Of a stretch of DNA of 64,000 nucleotides, positions 18,665-31,806 are shown one piece after another. How positions within the stretch are numbered: position 1 is the stretch's first letter; every line of letters starts with the position of its first letter. The position numbers and the translations under genes are program-made. The stretch spans positions 1 through 64,000 of the forward strand of contig NZ_JAAAMT010000011.1 of NCBI RefSeq assembly GCF_009905435.1. Direction: 5' to 3'. The notes beneath the pieces were generated by a model. The model had not been told where the DNA came from, ran no database searches, and saw nothing but the letters and a program-made list of their open reading frames with translations. Origin of the DNA: Pseudomonas sp. R5(2019) (GTDB taxonomy: Bacteria; Pseudomonadota; Gammaproteobacteria; Pseudomonadales; Pseudomonadaceae).

Positions 18665-18705
18665 CTATTGATAATTACAGAATTGTAATCATCGAGTCAC
18701 CTTCC
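18665..18705 (+). promoter_or_regulatory. Putative CzcR/CopR-type box upstream of oprD
   Basis: The dyad ATTACA-gaat-TGTAAT is followed by CATCGAGTCACCTTCCTG. The block TTGTAAT(6 nt)AGTCACCTT recurs upstream of czcC near 25099-25118. A shared binding site for the CzcR-like regulator encoded at 24186-24857 is inferred from this match and from the known control of oprD by CzcR in P. aeruginosa. Confidence 0.45.
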
Positions 18706-18833
18706 TGTTATCTGAGAATTGCAAGGATAGGGTTCGGCCGCCACGGTCGGTGTATACCCTGTGGGGCAGGATTATAAAAAAAGCTGTAGGTCGAAAAAGA
18801 CACTAATAGCTGCCAAAATCAAAGGAGTAAAAA

Positions 18834-20159
18834 ATGAATAAAAAGTCGAAGCTATCCCTTGCAGTTTTTGCGGCTATCGTAAGTTCGAGTCCTCTCGCAG
18901 CCCTCGCAGAAGATAAAGCAGAGGGTTTTATTGAGGGAAGCAGCCTCAACGTACTGAATCGGAACTTCTACTTTAACCGTGATCACCGCAATGGCCAGTC
19001 CAGCGCAACTGGAAATGGTTACTCTGAAGCTTGGGCGCACGGTATCATCGGTAAGTTCGAGTCTGGTTTTACGCAAGGTACTGTTGGAGTTGGGGTTGAC
19101 GCCTTTGCAATGATTGGTCTTAAACTGGACACTGGCAACGGTCGTAATGGTGGTCGTAGTTCGTTTGATGTGCTTCCCGTTAACAGTGAGGGTGAAGCAC
19201 GCGATGATTGGTCGAAAGTTGGTGGGGCCGTAAAGGTACGCGCATTCGATACTGTTATAAAAGTGGGGGATGTGTTCCCTTCGAACCCGGTAGTAGCGGC
19301 GGGGGACTCTCGATTGCTGCCCGAGAGCTTTCACGGTGTGACCGCAGAAAACACCAGTATTGAAGGGCTTACAGTTCAGGGTGGCCGTTTGCACGCAATG
19401 AGCCAACCAACCTCAAGTGACATGAACGACGGTTTCGCCACTTTTTATGCCGGCCCGGTTGACTCTCCTTGGATCGCATACTTCGGTGGCGACTACAATC
19501 TGAATACCAACGTTCTGTTTAGCCTGTACTCCAGCGAGCTCAAGGATGCCTGGAATCAGTACTACGCAGCAACTACTATCAGTTATCCACTTTCGGATAA
19601 CGCCCGCATTTTCGGTGGATTCAATTATTATAAAGCAGTGGACGAGGGCAAAAAACTTCTAGGCGAGTTTGACAACGACATCTGGAGCGGCAGAGTCGGT
19701 ATAGCAGTGGGAGCACATAGTGTTGCTCTGTCCCATCAGCGTAACAATGGTGACGATGATTTCGATTACCTACGTCAGTCTGACTCGATTTTCCTGGATA
19801 ACTCGATCCAATACAGCGACTTTAACTCCCCGAAAGAACGCTCCTGGATGGTTCGCTACGATTTGAACATGGCGACTTATGGCATACCGGGGCTTACGTT
19901 CATGACCCGCTACGCCAAGGGTACAGATGCGGACTATTCCAACGCCAACTCCGTCTACATGCGCCGTGATGCCGATGGAAACCCATTGACAGATCAGAAG
20001 CGTTGGGAGCGTGACATTGAAGTGAAGTACGTGGTTCAAACGGGGGCAATCAAGGACATGTCCTTCCGCATCCGCCAAATGAACACCCGTGCAACTCAGT
20101 TTGAGTCTGACCTGGACGAGGTTCGCCTGATCGTGGAATATCCGCTGGCTCTCCTTTAA
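18834..20159 (+). CDS. OprD-family outer-membrane porin
   Basis: 441 residues: a signal peptide (ending near ALAE), then an 18-strand OprD-type barrel with [20 protein letters not shown] at the N-terminus. Its C-terminal strand ends in hydrophobic residues (LIVEYPLALL). OprD porins take up basic amino acids, small peptides or carboxylates and are repressed under zinc or copper stress through CzcRS/CopRS. Here the gene is carried with czc genes. A degraded relative lies at 10878-11480 and a different OprD-type gene at 21228. Confidence 0.9.
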   Translation: MNKKSKLSLAVFAAIVSSSPLAALAEDKAEGFIEGSSLNVLNRNFYFNRDHRNGQSSATGNGYSEAWAHGIIGKFESGFTQGTVGVGVDAFAMIGLKLDTGNGRNGGRSSFDVLPVNSEGEARDDWSKVGGAVKVRAFDTVIKVGDVFPSNPVVAAGDSRLLPESFHGVTAENTSIEGLTVQGGRLHAMSQPTSSDMNDGFATFYAGPVDSPWIAYFGGDYNLNTNVLFSLYSSELKDAWNQYYAATTISYPLSDNARIFGGFNYYKAVDEGKKLLGEFDNDIWSGRVGIAVGAHSVALSHQRNNGDDDFDYLRQSDSIFLDNSIQYSDFNSPKERSWMVRYDLNMATYGIPGLTFMTRYAKGTDADYSNANSVYMRRDADGNPLTDQKRWERDIEVKYVVQTGAIKDMSFRIRQMNTRATQFESDLDEVRLIVEYPLALL

Positions 20160-20168
20160 CCCATCGGT

Positions 20169-20199
20169 ATCCGATGAGTGGTTTCACCACTCATCGGAT
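20169..20199 (+). terminator. Strong hairpin after the oprD gene
   Basis: A perfect 14-bp stem (ATCCGATGAGTGGT with its complement) and a 3-base loop lie 10 bp after the stop codon. There is no T-run, so it could stabilise the transcript as well as end it. Confidence 0.6.
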
Positions 20200-20372
20200 G
20201 AATCAAAACAGTGCACGCATCACAGGCCGAACTGCCCGAAAACCCATCAAACATGTCAATATTGTAATTTTTCACTCATCGTGGTGTTAGGTTGATCTTT
20301 CTATACTTCAAACAAATCCAGAAGTAGCACGCAGCATGTCTGGTTCTCCGGACAAATGAGAGGTAGCCATAT

Positions 20373-20594
20373 ATGAACCTAGTTAAACTATTCCTTATCG
20401 GTGTTGTTGCCATCAGCTCTACATCTGCAATGGCGGAAGACGGCATTGAACGGTCTCAAGCATATTGGAAGGAATTTAGGGCCAATCAGGAAAAAATCCA
20501 TGGGAAACCTGACCAACCAAAGACTTCCGAGGTCGCGAAGAAAAAAACTGAATCAAGCAATCAATTAGCAGAAGAGCAAAAACCAAAAAATTGA
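20373..20594 (+). CDS. Small periplasmic protein, PtrA-like
   Basis: 73 residues: signal peptide (VVAISSTSAMAE), then GIERSQAYWKEFRANQEKIH and a Lys/Gln/Glu-rich tail. The pattern after the signal peptide resembles PtrA-type copper-induced small proteins of Pseudomonas, which is a tentative match. An upstream ATTGTAATTTTTCACTCATCG resembles the boxes before oprD and czcC. It is followed by a strong terminator, so it is a monocistronic unit. Confidence 0.6.
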   Translation: MNLVKLFLIGVVAISSTSAMAEDGIERSQAYWKEFRANQEKIHGKPDQPKTSEVAKKKTESSNQLAEEQKPKN

Positions 20595-20656
20595 GCTGGA
20601 TTCAACCAAATTCACCTTTAGAAGCTTAGTGCTCCTTTGGAAAGAGGTGAATCTTT

Positions 20657-20682
20657 AGCGCCCTTTAGGGCGCTTTTTTTTT
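20657..20682 (+). terminator. Rho-independent terminator of the PtrA-like gene
   Basis: AGCGCCCTTTAGGGCGCT is followed by eight T residues, 63 bp after the stop codon. Confidence 0.88.
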
Positions 20683-20991
20683 GAAATCACTTCCGTCCCT
20701 CCCGCCTGTAGCTTATAGTTACATTTAGCTTACCCCACCTAAAGTATTTGCTTGGGAGGTTCGGCTGCCATCTCCGGGTCTGACCGCTGAGCGTGATCTC
20801 TACGCTGGCTAGCCGATATATTTTGTTAGTTTGAATGGCTGCTCAAATAATTTGATGCTGCGAGCATTTGTGTGCTGTGCCGGCCACGGCCTCATGCGCT
20901 GATTATGAAATTCAACACTTTCACAATCACCTTGGAAAGAGCGATGGATATTTAAAGCTCGATGAGAATATTAACGTTCAGTACACCAGTG

Positions 20992-21098
20992 CTAGGGAGC
21001 GCTGATTTATTCAGAAGTCCAGTTGATGCCCCCTGATAAATCAAGGCCTGCGGGGGAGCTTCGAGCGCGAAAAACTAAATTAATCAGCGCCTCCCTAG
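20992..21098. repeat. 107-bp miniature inverted-repeat element
   Basis: The ends are CTAGGGAGCGCTGATT and, inverted, CTAGGGAGGCGCTGATT (one base longer). A second internal dyad (GATTTATTCA, TGATAAATC) is present. It has no coding capacity and looks like a MITE or a fused pair of IS ends between two porin genes. Confidence 0.6.
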
Positions 21099-21227
21099 AG
21101 CAAGTTCTTGAGGTCACCAATGATGATTGACTTAGGACTGATGCTATAGCACTAAACGCGCATTAGCGGCCAGGTCGCACAAGCCCCCGCCTATGAACAC
21201 AAGAATTAGAAACCAGAGGAGCAGAAC

Positions 21228-22553
21228 ATGTACAAATCCAGCTTGACGCTTGCCGTGGCCGTTGGGGTATTGACCCAGCAAGCCGGCGCTGCCGGCTTTT
21301 TCGAGGACAGCAAAGCCGCGCTCAGTTCCCGAACCATGTATTTCAATGCTGACAACCGTGAGACTGGCCCCGACCAGAAGGAATCGGCCCAGGGCTTCAA
21401 GCTCGATTACGTGTCCGGCTTCACGCCAGGTACCATCGGTATCGGCTTTGACGCTCAAGCGCTGTGGGGTATACACCTGGATGGCGGCAAGGGGCATCAT
21501 CCAAACAACAACACCTTCTTTCCCAGCGATACCGATGGCTCGGCTGTAGATGAATGGAGTCGTTTCGGCGGCAACGTCAAGGCGCGCATCTCCAAGACCG
21601 AAGGCCGCCTGGGCAGCGCCCTGGCACCAAACCTGCCGATCCTGGTCGCCAACGACGGCCGACTGCTGCCGCAGACCTTTGATGGCGGCATCGTTACTTC
21701 CAAAGAAATCGACAACCTGACCATCACTGCCGGCCAGATTGAACACGCCTATGGCCGTGCTTCGAGCAACCGTACGGGCCTTGCAGTCTCCGGTGGTCAG
21801 CAGGACAGCAACCAGTTCCGTTTTGGCGGTGCAGACTGGAAGGTCACCAAAGACCTGACCCTGCAGTACTACTACTCGAACCTGGAAAACTACTACACGC
21901 AAAACTTCCTGGGCCTGGTTCATGTCTTCCCGATCGGCACCGACCAATCGTTCAAGACTGACTTACGCTACTTCGACAGTCGCTCTGATGGCAAGAACGG
22001 CCAGACCGGCTATTTCTTTGACAACAATGGTGGTTTTGCCAAGAACGCGAACGAGGTCGACAACAAGACCTGGAGTGCCATGTTCACCTATACCTTGGGT
22101 GGTCATGCATTCCTGCTGGGCCACCAGCAAGTGGGTGATGATGGCGGCTTCGTCTGGGTGAACCAAAGTGGGGTCGTAGATGGAAACGGTCGTAATGAAG
22201 GCGCCGGGGGTTCCAGCTTTTACCTTTTCACCGACAGCATGGTCAATCAGTTCGCCCGCGCCGGTGAGAACACCACCTTCGGCCAGTACTCCTATGACTT
22301 CGCCCGCCTCGGCGTGCCAGGCTTGAAGGCGTCGATCGCCTACCTGAGCGGCGACGACATCAAGAACAAGAGTGGCAACGGCAACTACTCCGAGTGGGAA
22401 CGCGACATGCGTGTCGACTACCTCTTCCCGGAAGGCGTGCTCAAGGGCTTCGGCGCCACCGTGCGTCACGGTACCTACCGTGGCAGCGGCGAAAGTATTG
22501 CCGACCAAGACCAGACTCGCCTAATCTTCAACTACACGTATAGCTTCCTGTAA
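21228..22553 (+). CDS. OprD-family porin (second type)
   Basis: 441 residues: signal peptide, then GFFEDSKAALSSRTMYFNAD and a beta-rich barrel ending FNYTYSFL, with the C-terminal aromatic-hydrophobic signature for outer-membrane insertion. It is clearly a different subfamily from the porin at 18834, with little direct similarity outside the family features. Substrate is not predictable from sequence. The ribosome binding site is GAGGAG upstream of ATG 21228, and a terminator follows. Confidence 0.9.
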   Translation: MYKSSLTLAVAVGVLTQQAGAAGFFEDSKAALSSRTMYFNADNRETGPDQKESAQGFKLDYVSGFTPGTIGIGFDAQALWGIHLDGGKGHHPNNNTFFPSDTDGSAVDEWSRFGGNVKARISKTEGRLGSALAPNLPILVANDGRLLPQTFDGGIVTSKEIDNLTITAGQIEHAYGRASSNRTGLAVSGGQQDSNQFRFGGADWKVTKDLTLQYYYSNLENYYTQNFLGLVHVFPIGTDQSFKTDLRYFDSRSDGKNGQTGYFFDNNGGFAKNANEVDNKTWSAMFTYTLGGHAFLLGHQQVGDDGGFVWVNQSGVVDGNGRNEGAGGSSFYLFTDSMVNQFARAGENTTFGQYSYDFARLGVPGLKASIAYLSGDDIKNKSGNGNYSEWERDMRVDYLFPEGVLKGFGATVRHGTYRGSGESIADQDQTRLIFNYTYSFL

Positions 22554-22565
22554 TAGCGCGTAAAT

Positions 22566-22592
22566 AAAGGCCTCGATTGATGAGGCTTTTTC
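22566..22592 (+). terminator. Rho-independent terminator after the second porin
   Basis: AAAGGCCTC, a 7-base loop and GAGGCTTTTT lie 13 bp after the stop codon. Confidence 0.8.
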
Positions 22593-22791
22593 AATGTGAG
22601 CAGGTTTTTATCGCCAAAAATCAGCATACCCGCCCTGCCGCCAGCCATTTATGGACGGCCTTGTACTCTCTCATGGGTCTGGATGCTTCTCTTGCCCTGT
22701 CCATTCGAGCGGGCTACAGGCGAGCTCTGTACCCCATCATTGCCTGAAGCCTGAATTTCAATAGCAATGCAGGATTGCACTACTGACCCGA

Positions 22792-24186
22792 TTACTCACT
22801 TGTACATTTTGGAAAGATAAGACGAAATACCGTAATGCTGCCGGGTAAACTCCGCACTTCTGTAGACCCTTGATGAAGGCTCATTATGGATCTAACTATT
22901 GCTAACCCCAACCCAGTACCACCTTCTTGTCGTGCTCGGCTAGGGTCGACCCTATAGAAGCGCTCAAATAAATGCGGAATATGCTGCGCAGGGATACCAA
23001 TGCCGGGATTGCTCACAGACAGCGAGGTTGTGTCAGCATGGGCTTCAATTAAAATTAATATTTCGCTCGCGAGCGGACTGTGTCTAATAGCGTTAGACAG
23101 AAGGTTAGATATCGCTTGCTGAACCATTATCCTATCGCCAAGCACCCATCCTTTACCAGCGACCTTCAAAGAAATTTTCTTCTCATCCGCTGAAATACTA
23201 AATAGATCGACAACTTTTAAGGCTTCATCCAGAAGAGATATTTTCTCAAACTGAATTTGAGAAGCAGGATCACTGACTTGAGCCAGAAACAACATGTCCG
23301 AAACTATTCGAGTCACGCGCTCCAGCTCTTCTGTGCACGACTCAAGAACAGCTTTATACTCCTCTGGCGGTCTCTCCCTCGAAAGGGTAACTTGAGCTTT
23401 GCCCATCAAATTGGTAATGGGGGATCTCAACTCATGAGCCAAATCATCTGAGAACTGAGAGAGCTGTTGAACATCACTGTTCAGCCTGTGCAACATAAAA
23501 TTTATAGCGCGTGCCAGCTCACCAAGCTCTTGAGGCAGTTTGTCAACTGAAATACGGTGAGTGAGATCTTGCGCGGATACCAAAGCCGCTATTCTACTGA
23601 ACTGCTCGAGCGGCGACAGACCTCTTTGAACTATCCACCATGCTACCAAGCCGATTAAAATGATCAGAAAAGGAACAGCGATGGCAGTCGCACTGAGGTA
23701 GCTCCTGAGTAACCCTTCATCATATGAACGATCGGTAGAAAGCAAAACGTATACGTTTTCCCCACCCTGCGACCGCATCCGTTTCGATGCAGTAAGGATA
23801 CGATTGCCGACATCATCCACCCAATTTACATACGCCAAGGTTTCGCCGAGATCAACGTCCAACGCATTTATATTTATAACTTTCGACCCGATATCTAAGA
23901 GCGGCGATTTTGTCAGGTCTTGGTCAAAAATTGTAAGGTGCAAATTATCATGACCCATCACTAAATCTTGAAGCGCATGAGGCTTCAGGTAAATCTGCTC
24001 TTTATCTATATCCGTAACTAAAATGTGTTGAATCTGCTCCATCTTCTTGTTAAGACTTATTTTCGCCTGTTTTTCCAAGGCAAGCGAAAGCGATAAAAAA
24101 ACCAAAGCAGCTAATAATATTACGAGTCCAGCCCCCATGAGACTGACTGTCAAACCTAGCCGTGTGGACAAGCTAGTTGGCTTCAT
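22792..24186 (-). CDS. czcS: CzcS-like heavy-metal sensor histidine kinase
   Basis: 464 residues from ATG 24186, overlapping the regulator's stop. Two membrane helices (about 15-38 and 165-188) flank a periplasmic sensor domain. HAMP, the phosphoacceptor box DDLAHELRSPITNLMG, the N box SNLLSNAIRHSP and the G box GGTGLGLAIV follow. Together with the regulator at 24186-24857 it belongs to the heavy-metal family (CzcS, CopS, IrlS, CusS). The position divergent from czcCBA favours Zn/Cd/Co sensing. Confidence 0.88.
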   Translation of the reverse strand: MKPTSLSTRLGLTVSLMGAGLVILLAALVFLSLSLALEKQAKISLNKKMEQIQHILVTDIDKEQIYLKPHALQDLVMGHDNLHLTIFDQDLTKSPLLDIGSKVININALDVDLGETLAYVNWVDDVGNRILTASKRMRSQGGENVYVLLSTDRSYDEGLLRSYLSATAIAVPFLIILIGLVAWWIVQRGLSPLEQFSRIAALVSAQDLTHRISVDKLPQELGELARAINFMLHRLNSDVQQLSQFSDDLAHELRSPITNLMGKAQVTLSRERPPEEYKAVLESCTEELERVTRIVSDMLFLAQVSDPASQIQFEKISLLDEALKVVDLFSISADEKKISLKVAGKGWVLGDRIMVQQAISNLLSNAIRHSPLASEILILIEAHADTTSLSVSNPGIGIPAQHIPHLFERFYRVDPSRARQEGGTGLGLAIVRSIMSLHQGSTEVRSLPGSITVFRLIFPKCTSE

Positions 24187-24857
24187 CACCTCTCCTCCAA
24201 GACATAGCCAACGCCTCGGAGGGTGTGAATTAACTTGATTTCAAACGGATCGTCGATCTTAGCCCGCAGCCGACGCATTGAAACCTCAACCACGTTCGTG
24301 TCGCAGTCAAAATTCATATCCCACACATGAGATATTATTTGAGTGCGTGTCAATACCACGCCAGCTTGCCTCATCAAAAGATGCAATAAGGCGAACTCTT
24401 TAGTGGTGAGATCTATACGTTGCGATCCACGGAATGCGCGATGTCGACCTTGATCGAGCTCAAGATCAGCGACTCTCAATATTTCTGGCGTTGGCATTTG
24501 ATCGTTGCGTCGCATTAAGGTTCTGACTCGTGCGAGCAGTTCTGGAAACTCAAATGGCTTTACCAGATAATCATCCGCCCCAGAATCTAATCCTCTAACC
24601 TTATCAACCAACCGCCCTCTCGCAGTGACCATCATTACGCGGGTGGAGCTTTTTTTGCGCAGATGTTCAAGGACTGTCCAACCATCAACTTCAGGGAGAT
24701 TTACATCAAGAATTACCAAGTCGTATGCATGTTGGTTTGCAAGATGAAGTCCATCCTCTCCCGTGGAAGCGCAGTCGACAACATATCCGCTTTCGCTGAG
24801 CCCTTGGTGCAAATACTCAGCAGTTTTCGGCTCGTCCTCAATTACAAGGATTCGCAT
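24186..24857 (-). CDS. czcR: CzcR-like OmpR-family response regulator
   Basis: 223 residues from ATG 24857 ([20 protein letters not shown]). The receiver domain has the Asp phosphorylation site in [14 protein letters not shown]. The winged-helix effector includes [12 protein letters not shown] and [20 protein letters not shown], almost as in P. aeruginosa CzcR. An alternative in-frame start lies three codons upstream. It probably activates the divergent czcC operon and may act on the oprD promoter through a shared box. Confidence 0.9.
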   Translation of the reverse strand: MRILVIEDEPKTAEYLHQGLSESGYVVDCASTGEDGLHLANQHAYDLVILDVNLPEVDGWTVLEHLRKKSSTRVMMVTARGRLVDKVRGLDSGADDYLVKPFEFPELLARVRTLMRRNDQMPTPEILRVADLELDQGRHRAFRGSQRIDLTTKEFALLHLLMRQAGVVLTRTQIISHVWDMNFDCDTNVVEVSMRRLRAKIDDPFEIKLIHTLRGVGYVLEER

Positions 24858-24952
24858 GTGGTTCACCTATAAAATGAATATGAAGTATTGCTTCGCACAG
24901 ATTGACATAGGCCCCAGCGGGCACTACAGACCAGGCTGAGCCTGGCGCTATC

Positions 24953-25123
24953 ATGCTTCGGCGAAGCAGCATAGGTATAAGCGGCAGTGGCCTCCTGTAT
25001 TGTGTAACAGCATTTTTCTGCATTGCTGTCACTCTCTACGGCAGGATCTCCGTGTATGGTAATGCAAAATTCCAAGAAAAAACTCTTGATGACGAATTTG
25101 TAATGTTACAGTCACCTTGCTGA
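24953..25123 (+). CDS. Possible small membrane protein between czcR and czcC
   Basis: 56 residues with one hydrophobic helix (LLYCVTAFFCIAVTLYG) and a polar end (FQEKTLDDEFVMLQSPC). The composition is protein-like, but the ribosome binding site is weak and the 3' end overlaps the putative CzcR box. It could be a real czc-linked peptide or a chance frame. Confidence 0.35.
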   Translation: MLRRSSIGISGSGLLYCVTAFFCIAVTLYGRISVYGNAKFQEKTLDDEFVMLQSPC

Positions 25124-25125
25124 TA
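25097..25125 (+). promoter_or_regulatory. Putative CzcR box upstream of czcC
   Basis: TTTGTAATGTTACAG followed by TCACCTTGCTG. The core TTGTAAT(6 nt)AGTCACCTT-type block recurs upstream of the oprD gene near 18680-18700. It lies about 140 bp before czcC, between the divergent czcR and czcC. Confidence 0.45.
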
Positions 25126-25263
25126 GGTATCAGGAACTACATTATTCAGGTAATTGGTCTTCTACTTGTTTTCTCCGGGCAATAATTGATTAATCAAACG
25201 GGCTAAGTAAGTAGTAAAGCCTTCGTTTATCCACGCAGCGCTAGTGCCGCAGAGGGCTTTTAA

Positions 25264-26547
25264 GTGTACGTAAAACCAATGGCCGGTCATGGGGTAGGCA
25301 TAGGTAAGTTCTGTATGTTTTCAGGCCTGCTGGCTGCATTGTTGATTGCCTCAGTAACAACAATTGCTGCCGAATCAGTAGGGCAATCAATAACGATTGA
25401 AGATGCGTTGGCGCAAGCGCTCACAGAGAACCCGGAGTTCGCGGCAGCCCAGTGGAATACAGGCATTGCCGAAGGCGCTCGTACTCAAGCCGGGCTGATC
25501 CCCAATCCTGAGTTGTCCTGGAGCGTTGAGGACACGCGCAGTGAGTCCCGCATCACCAGCATTCAGGTATCCCAGTCAATTGAGTTGGGCGGCAAGCGTG
25601 GCGCGCGAATCGATGTTTCTGAGCGTAATCAGGACGCTGTAGCGATTGACCTTGAGCGTAAGAAAAATACCCTGCGCGCAGAGGTAATCCAGGCCTTTTA
25701 CTCAGCACTGCGTGCCCAGGAAGGACTGCAGCTTTCCACCCAGTCGCTGGACCTTGCCAGTCGCGGACTCCAGGTGGTCGAAGGGCGCGTAAAAGCCGGC
25801 AAGGCTTCTCCAATCGAAATTTCGCGTGCTCAGGTGCAGCTCTCGGAAATTCAACTAGAGCTGAACCGCGCGCGCCTCAATCGAAGCAATGCCTACAAGC
25901 AACTGGCGCTCATAACTGGTGCAAAGACGCCGAACTTCGAGCATGTCGAGGGTGATCTTGAGCGCCTGCCGTACCTGCCATCGCAGGCTGAGATGCTCGC
26001 GCGCATAACGGATACAGCGGATGTGCGGCTGGCCAGCATGCAAATCCGGCGTGCCGAGTCTTCCTTGGAGCTCGAAAAGTCGCAACGCATTCCCGACATC
26101 AACGTCAGCGTTGGCAGCCAATACGACGAAGGGCTTGGCGAACGAGTCAATTTGCTCGGCTTGTCGATGCCTATTCCGTTGTTCAACCGCAACCAGGGCA
26201 ATGTGCTGGCCGCTGCTCGGGGGGCTGACCAAGCGAGCGATCTGCGCAATGCCACAGAACTTCGCCTGCGGGCGGAGGCTCAGCAGGCGTTTGAGCAATG
26301 GGAAAGCGCGAGAAGTGAAGTCGACTCGATCAGCAGCACGTTGCTTCCGACTGCGCAGCAAGCGGTAGAGGGGGCCGTTCGGGGATTTGAGATGGGCAAG
26401 TTTGCCTTTATCGATGTGCTCGATGCTCAGCGCACCCTTGTAAGCATGCGCTCCCAATACCTGAATACCCTGGATGAAGCTATTTCGGCTTGGGTGAGCT
26501 TGGAGAAGATTTACGGCTCCCAGCTCAACGTCGAATTCAAAAAATAA
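25264..26547 (+). CDS. czcC: CzcC-type outer-membrane efflux factor
   Basis: 427 residues. The GTG at 25264 has GAGGG seven bases upstream and is preferred; ATG 25279 is possible. A signal peptide (LLAALLIASVTTIAAE) is followed by two TolC/OEP repeats, with typical SITIEDALAQALTENPEF and the coiled-coil stretches of the tunnel. It forms the outer-membrane duct of the CzcCBA cation exporter. Confidence 0.92.
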   Translation: MYVKPMAGHGVGIGKFCMFSGLLAALLIASVTTIAAESVGQSITIEDALAQALTENPEFAAAQWNTGIAEGARTQAGLIPNPELSWSVEDTRSESRITSIQVSQSIELGGKRGARIDVSERNQDAVAIDLERKKNTLRAEVIQAFYSALRAQEGLQLSTQSLDLASRGLQVVEGRVKAGKASPIEISRAQVQLSEIQLELNRARLNRSNAYKQLALITGAKTPNFEHVEGDLERLPYLPSQAEMLARITDTADVRLASMQIRRAESSLELEKSQRIPDINVSVGSQYDEGLGERVNLLGLSMPIPLFNRNQGNVLAAARGADQASDLRNATELRLRAEAQQAFEQWESARSEVDSISSTLLPTAQQAVEGAVRGFEMGKFAFIDVLDAQRTLVSMRSQYLNTLDEAISAWVSLEKIYGSQLNVEFKK

Positions 26548-26693
26548 GCATCCCTGCACACCTACATAACGCCTTAGACGGTCGCGTCATGCGGCATAAA
26601 GCCTTGCCTGTTTACCAGGCGGCTTCATGTTTATTGAGCGCGTTTAGTCACCGCTGGGCCAAATTCAATACTTTTGATAATTTGGAGTTACCA

Positions 26694-28247
26694 ATGGCAT
26701 CAACAACTCCCAGAAAGCAGTGGCTGATGATCGCGGCCGTTGTCGCCATCGGTTTGGCCGTGGCGGGTCTGATTCTAAGTGGTAGCCCTGGTCAGTCCGG
26801 GGCGTCGGCTCACGCAGATCCCGAGCACCACGGGGATGCTTCGGCAGAGGCGCATGAAGAGGCGGACGAGCATGCAGATAAAGAGCACCATGAAGCCGTA
26901 GAACCCACCAAGGGCGAGCATGGCGGCAAGCTTTTCACTGAGGGTGATTACGCGCTTGAAGTGACGATTTTTGAGGAAGGCGTAGAACCTCAGTTCCAAC
27001 TCTATACCTACCTGGATGGCAAGCTTCTAAATCCTGCGGACAGCACGGTGCAAGTGACATTGTCTCGGCTTGGTCAGCCTGCGCAAATCATCAACTTCAG
27101 CAAAGAGAATGACTATCTGCGTGGCGATGCCGTGGTTGTAGAGCCGCATTCGTTCCAGGTTTCCATCAGCGCCAAGCACAGTGGCAAAAGCTATTCGTTC
27201 GGTTACGAGCAGGTTGAGGCGCGCGTGACTATGACGGATGCACAGCTTGAGCAGGGCGGTGTCACGCTCGCTACTGTTGGTCCCGCGAAAATCGCCTCCA
27301 CGCTGCAGGTGCTGGGTGAGGTTCGTTACAACGGCGACCGCACGGTTCAGGTGACCCCGCAACTTGCCGGTCGGGTCGATTCGGTGGGGGTTAGTGCTGG
27401 CGATACGGTCCGCAAGGGCCAGGTGCTGGCCAAGATCTCCAGCCAGGCGCTTGCCGAACTGCGTGGCGAACTGCTTGCTGCCCAGCAGCGTTCGGCGCTT
27501 GCCCGCACGACCTATGCGCGTGAAAAACAATTGTGGGAGGAGAAGATTTCTGCCGAACAGGATTTCCTGCAGGCGCAGGTTGCCATGCAGGAGGCTGCTA
27601 TCGCGGTGCAGCGCGTCCAGCAACAAATTGCCTCGCTGGGCGGTGCCCCGGCCAAAGGCCGGAACCTCACCGAGTTCGAGATTCGCGCCCCTATTGATGG
27701 CGTGATAACCAGCAAAAACATCTCGGTTGGTGAGGTTCTCAAAGAGGACTCTGCGGTCTTTACCGTTTCCGATTTATCGACCGTCTGGGTGGATTCAACC
27801 ATCGCGGCGAAGGACCTGGGCGTAATTGCCGAAGGGCAGAAAGTTGTCGTGAGCTTCAGCGGATTCGCCACCAAAGCTGAGGGCACCATTTCGTATGTCA
27901 GCGCTCTGGTTGGGGCACAGACCCGCTCGGCGACGGCTCGCATCGTTCTCACTAACCCAGATCGGGTATGGCGTCCCGGCTTGCCGGTGACGGTCGAAGT
28001 GGTTACTGAGGAAAACGACGTGCCTGTTGCTGTGGCGGTCGAAGCAATCCAGACCGTTCGCGATTGGCAAGTGGTGTTCGGCCGCTTCGATAACCAGCTG
28101 GAAGCTCGGCCTCTTGAGCTGGGCAAATCCGACGGACGCTTCGTCGAGGTTATCTCGGGTCTGAAGGTGGGTGATCGTTACGCACTGAAGAACAGCTTCC
28201 TGATCAAAGCTGAGCTTGGCAAAGCCGGCGCGAGCCATGACCACTAA
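26694..28247 (+). CDS. czcB: CzcB-type membrane fusion protein
   Basis: 517 residues from ATG 26694. An N-terminal membrane anchor is followed by a His/Glu/Asp-rich segment (about residues 42-75, with DPEHHGDASAEAHEEADEH). This resembles the metal-binding N-terminus of CzcB proteins. Then come the beta-barrel, lipoyl hairpin (VGVSAGDTVRKGQVLAKISS) and C-terminal domains of the HlyD/RND adaptor family. It couples the CzcA pump to CzcC. Confidence 0.92.
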   Translation: MASTTPRKQWLMIAAVVAIGLAVAGLILSGSPGQSGASAHADPEHHGDASAEAHEEADEHADKEHHEAVEPTKGEHGGKLFTEGDYALEVTIFEEGVEPQFQLYTYLDGKLLNPADSTVQVTLSRLGQPAQIINFSKENDYLRGDAVVVEPHSFQVSISAKHSGKSYSFGYEQVEARVTMTDAQLEQGGVTLATVGPAKIASTLQVLGEVRYNGDRTVQVTPQLAGRVDSVGVSAGDTVRKGQVLAKISSQALAELRGELLAAQQRSALARTTYAREKQLWEEKISAEQDFLQAQVAMQEAAIAVQRVQQQIASLGGAPAKGRNLTEFEIRAPIDGVITSKNISVGEVLKEDSAVFTVSDLSTVWVDSTIAAKDLGVIAEGQKVVVSFSGFATKAEGTISYVSALVGAQTRSATARIVLTNPDRVWRPGLPVTVEVVTEENDVPVAVAVEAIQTVRDWQVVFGRFDNQLEARPLELGKSDGRFVEVISGLKVGDRYALKNSFLIKAELGKAGASHDH

Positions 28248-28261
28248 TCCGGAGTCGAGCC

Positions 28262-31737
<3,476 letters not shown>

Positions 31738-31759
31738 GTTCACAACGCTATTCGTGTAC

Positions 31760-31806
31760 AAGCAAAAGCCCCGCTCAAAAGCGCTCAAAAGCGGGGTTTT
31801 TTGCTT
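31760..31806 (+). terminator. Rho-independent terminator of the czc operon
   Basis: A long stem built from AAGCAAAAGCCCCGCT and AGCGGGGTTTTTTGCTT begins 22 bp after the czcA stop. Confidence 0.88.

Larger units (their letters stand above)
18011..18833. other. Non-coding junction region between mer module 1 and the porin genes
   Basis: No gene is supported here. It holds a 186-bp inverted-repeat element (18121-18306), a second Tn402-like end (18340-18371), module-edge repeat B (18372-18398) and then about 430 bp of leader for the porin at 18834, including a possible response-regulator box near 18670-18705. Confidence 0.6.
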
